DNA of 64,000 nt from Platerodrilus igneus (lineage: Eukaryota; Arthropoda; Insecta; Coleoptera; Lycidae). Location of the stretch: assembly GCA_036346225.1 (NCBI GenBank), contig JARFIW010001750.1, forward strand, positions 248,001 to 312,000, written 5' to 3'. This document shows, one piece after another, positions 57,001-64,000 of this stretch (position 1 is its first letter; each line of letters begins with the position of its first letter). Below the pieces are notes generated by a model. It made no database searches and had not been told where the DNA came from. It saw only the letters and a list, made by a program, of their open reading frames with translations. Made by a program: the position numbers and the translations under genes.

Positions 57001-57224
57001 ACGACGGAAGTTTTAGCTAAGGGAATTAAAGAAAACGACATTCGAAGTTGACGAATTACTACAGCTAACCGAAGTCGATTATTCCTCAGAGGTAAGAGAA
57101 GTGATCTTGAATAGCGGGACTAATAGAAGGTGAAACAGAGACGGTGGTGTTCGGGGTCAAGCGAGCCTTGTTACTAGCAGCGAAAACGGGTTTAAACGAG
57201 AAAGGATCGAAATGCAATAAGGAA

Positions 57225-58232
57225 TGATGACGTTGTTTGCATTGGCGGCATGAGAAAATAGACTTGCATTTATTTAAAATGTGAGAATTGCTAAGGCAAT
57301 TAATGCAATGATGTTGATTTTTTGCAAAGTTCTAGCGATTTTGTGAAAAAAGTTTTACGAAATCATTACGCAATAAAGATTGTGATTTTGTTTGCAAAGC
57401 GGACATTTACTAACATTAGGCTTCGTCTGGACAAACATGGAAACGGCGGAGCGAGACTTATACAGGTTGCTGGAATAAATACCTTTATTTAATTTTACCA
57501 ACAAATTCGATAAAGATTTACACGTTTTTCAGATAAGCCATTAACTCTTTATAAGGTGGGATAGCGGTCGGCTATTGATGCAATTCAAAACTACGAGCAG
57601 TATGTACATCAAGGCGATTTAAGATCATTTGTACAAGAATAAAATCCCATTGCTTTATAAGCAAATTAAATTTTTCAAGCGCTTGGAAATTGTCGGCAAA
57701 AGTATCAAACCGGCGGGATTATCAGAATCTAATTTGGGAAATTCATCAATATTGTTCCATAGAGTTGAGGTAATGTGGCAAATATTACGATATTTTTCGC
57801 AAAGTTTATTGTAGGCAAGAGGGTAATTGGCTTCTGTAAGGTCAAAGTTCTTAATGGTTAAGAACCTTTTAGTGCTAATTGAAGATAGGAAAATTTATCC
57901 ACGTTCGACAGATCGTTATTAAGATGAACCAAGCTATCAAAGCGGTCAATAAAGCTTTCAAACAAACAACCTTTCCCATCAAACGAAGGGAGGGTCAGCG
58001 GTGGAAGTGAAACTGTCGACTTAAAAATATCTAGAGGCGCGGACACATTAGCCGACACATTATACGAGGACGATTGGCTCGAGAACAGCTTGAAATAGAG
58101 CGCTTTTATTTGAAAGAAATGGCTATCGCAGCGTTTACGTATAGCGTCTTCCATTTCAAATTGTTCATCGGCGTCATCTGCAGAGAAAATTACACCTACT
58201 ATAAAATTATGGTACACAAAGAAGTTTCTCAA
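57225..58232 (-). pseudogene. BEL/Pao Gag with zinc knuckles
   Basis: Frame 57,858-58,232 has the Gag N-terminal part (DADEQFEMEDAIRKRCDSHF, then LPPLTLPSFDGKG and FIDRFDSLVHLN, a motif typical of BEL Gag). Near 57,225-57,330 the nucleocapsid shows a CLSNSHILNKCKS knuckle and a CRQCKQRHHSLLHF knuckle. The intervening coding (57,340-57,850) is shifted. Confidence 0.8.
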
Positions 58233-58522
58233 AATTTCATTCAGCTAGTCAATTGCAATATTACGTAGAAAACAGCTACGTTTTAATTCCTCTGCCATAA
58301 TTCAAATTAAGTAAATACCAAAAGACAGGCGAAATGAAACCGAAATCTCGATGATTAAATTAAAGGCAAACGCGGCAATAACAAAATAAGCAGAAAATGG
58401 TGGTACCGAACTCGCTAACAAAGAAGGCTCGTAAACAACTTGCAAAGCTTTGATAAACGGTATGATTAATTATATGAATGTGTGGAACATTAACATCCGG
58501 CGAGAAATGATCAATGAGATTT

Positions 58523-58979
58523 TAGCGGTAATTTCGATAGCGTTGTGGTAAAGAAAAGTGGACATCTATACGGAAGTAAATCCTAATTAACAGAAAACAT
58601 ATAATTAATTAATGATTTTAAACAGAACAAACAATTACTTCATTCACTTACCTCTGTCTATAGAGCGAAGCGAAACACAATTATTTAAAGCGGTCGTTCA
58701 GAACGAGATGCGTTTGTAAAACTCTAGCAAAAGCGCCCGTCTTTTACGGGAAACAAAAATCGACTCTTCTTTTATCTTCTCCAAAGCAGATGATAATTCT
58801 TGCCCATGTGAAGGGCAAAATATTTTCTCGTTATCGCGGCACTTACAACAGGCTCGGTGTCTGAAGTAATTACGGTACATGCAATAACATTTGAATATAC
58901 CGGGCGGGGGTAAATAATCAACAAATTTTAAATGCGAAAATAAATTAAGCGGTAAATTATATGCAATATAAACGGAACA
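58523..58979 (-). repeat. BEL/Pao 5' LTR
   Basis: 457 bp, pairs with 52,822-53,266. Confidence 0.9.
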
Positions 58980-59860
58980 GTTACTTATTTTGGAAAAGTA
59001 TTCATTGTTAAAGACGTTACCTACTATAAAGAAGATTTTGTATTCTGTTGGATCTTATATAACATAAAATCTACTAGAACAATTACTTTCAAGTGCATTA
59101 TATTCATACTTCTTTATGGTTTTGTATGATCTTCAATTTTATTACTTAGAGAAAAATTATTATATATCTGGTGTTCTGATTGTCTGGAGGTCACCTAACC
59201 AATGCTTCGTAGTAACAGAGATGATATTTATTTACAAGTTAAAATATTGATGTACACTAGTTTCTAAAGTTACAGAACAAGTTTTATATTGCGACTTCAC
59301 AAATTAGACTTGGGTCTGATGTCGTATAAGTGAAAACTATGTCGTGGTTGTAAGTACGCGGTCGGAAAATATTGAATGCAATGCGACACCTCGTGGCGGT
59401 GATTGCAACCGGATTTCCGTAGTTTCGGTACCTAGCAGCTAGTCGACTGACGCTGTCGCACTAAGGCTTCGTTGGTTGGCAGAAATTGTGCGGTTTGATG
59501 GTGGAATGTTCCCAATCATGGCGTGCTTGTTGGCATTGCGTGCTCTAGGAGTTAGTCCTGATGGTCGCGGCTTTGGATGTTGCACAAGGTGTCCAAGCTG
59601 TGCTACAGCGGGGTACTGTCCGTGGTATTGTGAGAGTTTATTTCAAATTACTCCGTTGGATTTGGTGGTCACAACGAGATAATCTGAAAAAATTTTTAGT
59701 CCTCCAGGAGCTTGGTGACTTTTGTCTTGCATTATTCTTAAGTTCTCTTTAAGAAGTTTGGTGGCTTTCTTATAGAGAGATAAAGAAAAGAATTTACCCT
59801 AGCGCTTGGTGCTCCTTTTATACAGAGGTTTTATCTGTACTATAAGTTCAGACAAGGGAT
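58980..59860. other. Non-coding stretch
   Basis: No recognised domain. Frames at 59,476-59,752 are Cys- and Gly-containing but show no known pattern and overlap each other. Confidence 0.4.
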
Positions 59861-60051
59861 GTCGGACGGGTCCATTAATACTTGAAGGATATTTTATGCG
59901 TGTATACTGTTTATTTCAATGCTGAGTGGTTATGTGGTCGGTTAGTTAGAAGTATGGTTGGTTACATACTCCTACATTCTTCAATTCTAGCGACTGCGTT
60001 AGTCACGATAAAAAGTTGTATATTTATTTAGGAACTGTAGTGTTTTACCGC

Positions 60052-60265
60052 ATCCTGCAGTTGTCGTAGCAGTACAATTTTCTTCTTCTGGAGTAGTATT
60101 AACTTTCTGAAGGTTTATTCTCCATGTACGCCGGTTTTACCAGGTCGATTTGTTGTCCGTGTGGGTTGCCTTGTATGGTCCATCGTATGTACTTTGTAAA
60201 GCATTATTTACCTCCGCAGTGTAGATAATTTTGGCTTGAGTATTTCAATCCTTTGAACATAAATG
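60052..60265 (-). pseudogene. Gypsy integrase C-terminal tail, copy 1 of an inverted pair
   Basis: The reverse complement of this stretch parallels 61,398-61,620: shared words include TCTACACTGCGGAG, AATGCTTTACAAAGTACATA and CGATGGACCATACA. Such sequence is the post-core end of a Ty3/Gypsy integrase (a PYDGPY-type block, then a KPAYM-type end), in several shifted frames. Confidence 0.6.
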
Positions 60266-60471
60266 TTTGATCGCTTGGTACCTTGGACTGTTGTATAGTT
60301 GTTAAAAGTGATAATGTAACTGGTTTGCAAGTGCCTCAAAATGTGTTTGTTCGTTGGCTTGTACAAACCTGTGAAAAAATCTTTTATTAGAAGTTATAGA
60401 TGTGTCTATAATATAAAGAGAGTACATTTAAAGAAAGTTAGTTGAGGATACGGTAATCAATAATGCTACGA

Positions 60472-60583
60472 GCTGCTATTAGGCAACCCGTCAAACACAC
60501 AAGCACCGAAAACACTGTGTATTCTCCAAGAACCGAGAGTTTTCGAGCACATACCAGAGAATGAATCATCTATTTTAATTCAG

Positions 60584-60623
<40 letters not shown>

Positions 60624-61030
60624 ACCGCTGATAAATGTAAGAGTTTAGTCTATATCAGAATGTCGAATATAAATTATATCGTGTAAAGTTAAATAATCAA
60701 GCTTTTGGAAGTCCAAAAGTAAACATAAATTTGTATTATGTGAAAGTGTATATTGTACCGACAGCTTGTAGAATACATAAATAGACAAAGGTGTAACAAA
60801 TAAATAGTAGTGTTTTGTGTTGTTAATAGACCTATGATTAAGAATTTTGTTTAAGAAGATATTAGTGCTTGTAAATAACATTAGTGTGATAGTACTTCAT
60901 TGTTAATTGGACTGAAAACATTTATAAATAAGGCATATACTGTTAATTGGACTTATAAATAGCGCGTAATAAAGATTTTTATTACTACTTGTTTTAAATT
61001 AGTGAAACGCGTTAGTAGTAGCCCGTTACA
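60472..61030 (+). repeat. Solo LTR of the 20.9-30.6 kb Gypsy family
   Basis: Plus-strand sequence from AATGCTACGAGCTGC to TAGCCCGTTACA matches the Gypsy LTRs in reverse orientation, with a (TA)n expansion at 60,587-60,621. No polypurine tract upstream and no primer-binding site downstream, so it is a lone LTR, probably left by LTR-LTR recombination. A CAAT word occurs at both edges (60,468-60,471 and 61,029-61,032) and may be the target duplication. Confidence 0.85.
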
Positions 61031-61397
61031 ATAATAATAAGTTTTAAGTTGTGTCGTATAAAAAGGAAAATTTTGGTGTTGAAAGCTTACATTGTATGTT
61101 TATCCCTTTGTAATCATCGCATTTCCAGGTTTGAAATGTTTTAGTAGTTGCAGAAAAGCTCACCGCGTGTTGTATCCCTTTTAACTGGGAATTCTTACCA
61201 CTAGAGAGATGATGCGATGAGAAAGAATGCATTGCGGGTTATATCCCACTGCAATCCGTATGACACAATCCGTTTTGTATTCTCTTACGCCGATTATGGT
61301 AACCAGAGCGGACTGTTGGCATGTTTTATCGCACTGGGCTACTTTGAGCAATAACTCCAACCAGTCCAAGATACCAAGCACACTAGCATACACAATT

Positions 61398-61620
61398 CAT
61401 GTTCAAAGAGTTGAAGTACTCAAGTCACATTTATCTACACTGCGGAGACAACAAAAATGCTTTACAAAGTACATACGATGGACCATACAGGATCATCTAC
61501 ATGGACGGCAAATCGACCTGATTAAACCGGCATACATGGAGAACGAACCCTAACAAACAGTCAACACTACTGCAGAAAAACAAAATTGTACTGCTCCGAT
61601 GACAATTGCAGGAAGATGTA
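61398..61620 (+). pseudogene. Gypsy integrase C-terminal tail, copy 2 of an inverted pair
   Basis: Open frame 61,227-61,553 includes VQRVEVLKSHLSTLRRQQK, then reads in another frame toward GPYRII-like and ends at LIKPAYMENEP, the classic end of a Gypsy pol. It is the mirror of 60,052-60,265, and the solo LTR sits between the two. Confidence 0.65.
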
Positions 61621-61636
61621 GAAGACTCATCATAAT

Positions 61637-61815
61637 TTTTTTTTCGATCTTACTTAAGGTCGGTTTGACGCCGCTCTAACTTCTTTTCTATTCTGTGCTA
61701 ATCTAAAAAGCTCTACATACTCTTCACAACCTAAATTTCTAATAATTTGACTAATATAGCTTGGTCCAGGTCTTCCTATATCCTTCTATCTTTTTCCTAT
61801 CCACCTGGCTCTACA
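61637..61815 (-). pseudogene. Duplicate LINE 3' coding end
   Basis: Parallels 62,330-62,500 (words ACTTA.GTCGGTTTGACGC, CTAATAATTTGACTAATATA). It encodes the same C-terminal LINE segment (RAASNR-type end) but is cut off at about 61,815. Confidence 0.8.
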
Positions 61816-61927
61816 TAGATATTAGCAACCTGATGGTTGTTAAAGAATTCTAACATGTTTACATGATTACCATTTATAAGGAAATGAAATATAACCTGGT
61901 TATCCGTTATAAAAAAGGAAAAGTGTT

Positions 61928-62300
61928 AAATTATATGTTATGGTAAGGCTTAAGCAAGGAATCGCTGCCAACATGTCAGACCACTACCTAATTGTGAGTT
62001 ATGTCATGGTGACGTTTATTAAATTATATGCTATGGTAAGGCTTAAGTAACGAATCGCTACCAACATGCCAGACCGCTACCTAATTGTGAGTTATGTCTT
62101 GGTGACATTTATTAAATTATATGTTATGGTAAGGCTTAAGCAACGAATCGCTGCCAACATGCCAGACCGCTACCTAATTGTGAGTTATGTCATGGTGACG
62201 TTTATTAAATTATATGTTATGGTAAGGCTTAAGCAACGAAACGCTACCAACATGCCAGACCGCTAACTAATTGTGAGTTATGCCATGGTGACATTTAGTT
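61928..62300 (+). repeat. 93-bp tandem repeat in the LINE 3' region
   Basis: Four copies begin at about 61,928, 62,021, 62,114 and 62,207 (TTAAATTATATG.TATGGTAAG). The period is exactly 93 bp, so a plus-strand frame repeats as 31-residue units (RYLIVSYVMVTFIKLYVMVR). It lies just past the LINE stop on the element's strand, between the full and duplicate tails. Confidence 0.92.
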
Positions 62301-62329
62301 AACTGATTTTTATTTTTTTGTTTTGTTTT

Positions 62330-64000
62330 CGAACTTACTTAAAGTCGGTTTGACGCAGCTCTAAATTCTTGTCTATTCTGAGCTAGTCTAAAAAGGTCTG
62401 CATACCCTTCACAACCTAAATCTCTAATAATTTGACTAATATAGCTTTGTCTAGGCCTTCCTACTCTATTTTTATTTGGTAGTCTATAATCTAAGACTTT
62501 ACTAAATAGTCCCTCATGTCTTAACTGGTGCCCTAACATTCTATCTCTCCTGACCTTCAATTGTTTCCACATACAGTGTTCCTCACCTATCCTTCTATAA
62601 ACTACCTCGTTTGTTACTCTATCTGTCCAACTAATCTTTAACATTCTCCTATAACAGCAAGTTTCAAAAGCTTCTATCTTTTTCTTATCTACTTCTTTAA
62701 TTGTCCAAGTCTCACTACCGTATAGTAGAACGCTCCATACGTACGACTTTAAGAAACTTTTTCTATTATCTGAACTAATACTATTAGTAAGTTTTTCTTT
62801 TTTAAAAACATTTTTCTAGCTTGAGCTATTCTAGCTACTATATCCCTTCTGCTACGTCCAACCTTTGTAATTATACTACCTAAATAGCAAAATTCATCTA
62901 CCTCGTCTAACTCGGTATTACCTATTTTTAATTTTGGTTTAGAACTAGGCTGTAACTCACTTGTCATTATCTTTGTCTTTACTGAGTTAATTCTCATACT
63001 ATAGTTACTCTGTAGTATCTCATCTAAAATATTTAAAAACTTTCCTAACTCTTTTCTAGACTCTGCTATAATGGCTATATCATCTGCAAAACGTAACATG
63101 TCTATTTTCTGTCCCTGTACACTAATACCTATCTCTTTTCTCTCTCTAGCTAAGTTTAAAGATTCCTCAATATAAACATTAAAAATCAAGGGAGACAGTA
63201 TACAACTGTCTAACACCATTTCTAATCTTAGCTTCCTTTTCTATTTCATCAAATCTAATTACTACGCTTTAGTTTTTATATAGACTGTAAATAATTTTTC
63301 TATTTCTATGAGAGATTCCTATTTTTTGCAAAACCCTGAACATAACAATCCAATTAACCCTATCAAATGCTTTTTCTAAATCTAAAAACGCGAAATGAGT
63401 CTTTTTATTTTTTGTAACCTTTTTTCGATAATTACCCTAATCATTGGTATCAGTTCTCTAGTCCCTCTGTCTTTACGAAAACCATATTGGTCTTTGCCTA
63501 AATAATTCTCAGTCAAAGCTTCTACTCTATTTTTAATTATTATTGTTAGTATTTTGGAAGTATGGGAAGTTAAAATAACCGTTCTAAAGTTCTCACACCT
63601 ATCAGCTCCTGACTTTTTTGGGATTGGGATAGTAATATTTTTTTCGAAATCTATTGGAACCTCACCTGTGTCATATATTACTTTTACTAGTTCATATAAT
63701 CTGTCTAAAGTTTTCTGACTTGCATATTTTATTAATTCTGCGAGAATATCGTCTATCCCTATGGCGCTTTATTTAGTTTAAGATTCCGAACAACTCTATC
63801 AAATTCCTCTCTTAATATTGAGAACCCTATTTCTACATCCTCTTGTTGGTCGTTCTCTAGCTCATCCATATCGTCTCCCTTATATAAATCCTCTAAATAT
63901 CTTTTCCATCTATCTGCTACTTCAACTTTATTTATTAGAAGCTCATTATTCTCGTTTCTAATACCATTATATTTTTTCCTATCTTCCCCAAAAAACTTTT
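62330..64000 (-). mobile_element. LINE (RTE-like) reverse transcriptase and C-terminus, truncated by window edge
   Basis: Reading from 64,000 downward the minus strand gives RT blocks: LNKAP near 63,770, ILTSHTSKILTIIIKNR, GKDQYGFRKDRGTRE near 63,480, then frame 62,749-63,219 with CILSPLIFNVYIEE, the catalytic LRFADDIAIIAE near 63,090, KTKIMTS and DEFCYLGSIITKVG. The C-terminal end (62,339-62,644) reads ISWTDRVTNEVVYRRIGEE and RVGRPRQSYISQIIRDLG. A frame shift near 62,745 and another near 63,230 break the gene. The endonuclease would lie beyond 64,000. It may be the same family as the minus-strand endonuclease at 1-760, but the two do not overlap, so this cannot be shown. Confidence 0.88.

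Larger units (their letters stand above)
52822..58979 (-). mobile_element. BEL/Pao LTR retrotransposon, minus strand, with truncated integrase
   Basis: LTRs at 52,822-53,266 (3') and 58,523-58,979 (5') share long identical runs (TATAGAGCGAAGCGAAACAC, AATCGACTCTTCTTTTATCT). On the element's strand the LTRs begin TGTTC(A/C)GTTTATATTG and end near AAATTACCGC. Domains from right to left: Gag, zinc knuckles, aspartic protease, RT, RNase H, start of integrase. About 5.26 kb of internal sequence is left and the second half of the integrase is absent. No matching target duplication was seen. Frameshifts and stops occur throughout. Confidence 0.92.

Noticed and set aside
52822..58979. Target duplication for the BEL/Pao element
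   Set aside because: Bases next to the two LTR edges were compared and no convincing 4-6 bp match was found; the edges may be off by a few bases.
59476..59752. Cys-rich small protein
   Set aside because: Two overlapping frames on the same strand with no known pattern and no flanking signals; likely chance in a GC-richer patch.
1..64000. A bacterial-type operon, phage or defence system
   Set aside because: Base composition, retroelements, hAT target duplications, splice-like sites and lack of dense same-strand genes all indicate a eukaryotic chromosome.

Overview
The window looks like an AT-rich, repeat-dominated stretch of an insect (or close arthropod) nuclear genome. No complete host gene could be recognised. 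Almost everything readable is a decayed transposable element: RTE-like LINEs, Ty3/Gypsy and BEL/Pao LTR elements, hAT, pogo-like and Tc1/mariner-superfamily DNA transposons, a Crypton-type recombinase, tRNA-derived SINEs, a Penelope-like inverted pair, foldback MITEs, and one decayed island resembling Polinton/adinto-like virus genes. Family names come from reading translated motifs; no database search was run.

Layout. 1-760: LINE endonuclease end (minus), cut by the window edge. 5.3-6.4 kb: Gypsy integrase tail. 7.03-7.70 kb: inverted Penelope-like tails with hammerhead-like motifs. 10.2-11.3 kb: a duplicated sequence and a pogo-like transposase remnant. 11,915-18,960: a hAT element with terminal inverted repeats and a 7/8-matching 8-bp target duplication. 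It contains a second complete hAT (13,769-16,597, perfect 8-bp duplication) and a palindromic MITE. 20,877-30,625: a Ty3/Gypsy element (minus) with an ATAT target duplication; its 5' LTR is split by a 3.56-kb insert built from a 1.5-kb direct repeat. 31.2-32.6 kb: another Gypsy integrase tail.

33.7-38.4 kb: a Tc1/mariner-superfamily transposase between long inverted arms made of two kinds of tandem repeat, one of them rich in TGACCTTGA/TCAAGGTCA words. An ~800-bp direct repeat flanks it (32.65-33.44 and 39.58-40.38 kb). 40.4-42.2 kb: two SINE copies and a dead Crypton recombinase. 44.5-45.1 kb: two unassigned coding-like segments. 48.0-51.5 kb: virus-like island with capsid-like and exonuclease-like fragments beside a tandem-repeat block carrying duplicated promoter-like modules. 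52,822-58,979: BEL/Pao element (minus) with paired LTRs and a truncated integrase. 59.9-61.6 kb: an inverted pair of Gypsy tails around a solo LTR of the same family as the 20.9-kb Gypsy. 61.6-64 kb: RTE-like LINE 3' end (minus), running off the edge, with a 93-bp tandem repeat and a duplicated tail.

Nearly every coding region carries stops, frameshifts or lost catalytic residues, so the elements appear inactive. The most useful readings are the relative insertion chronology (elements inside elements, with target duplications), the repeat architecture of the 33.7-38.4 kb element, the hammerhead-like motifs, and a reading frame kept open in both BEL LTRs.
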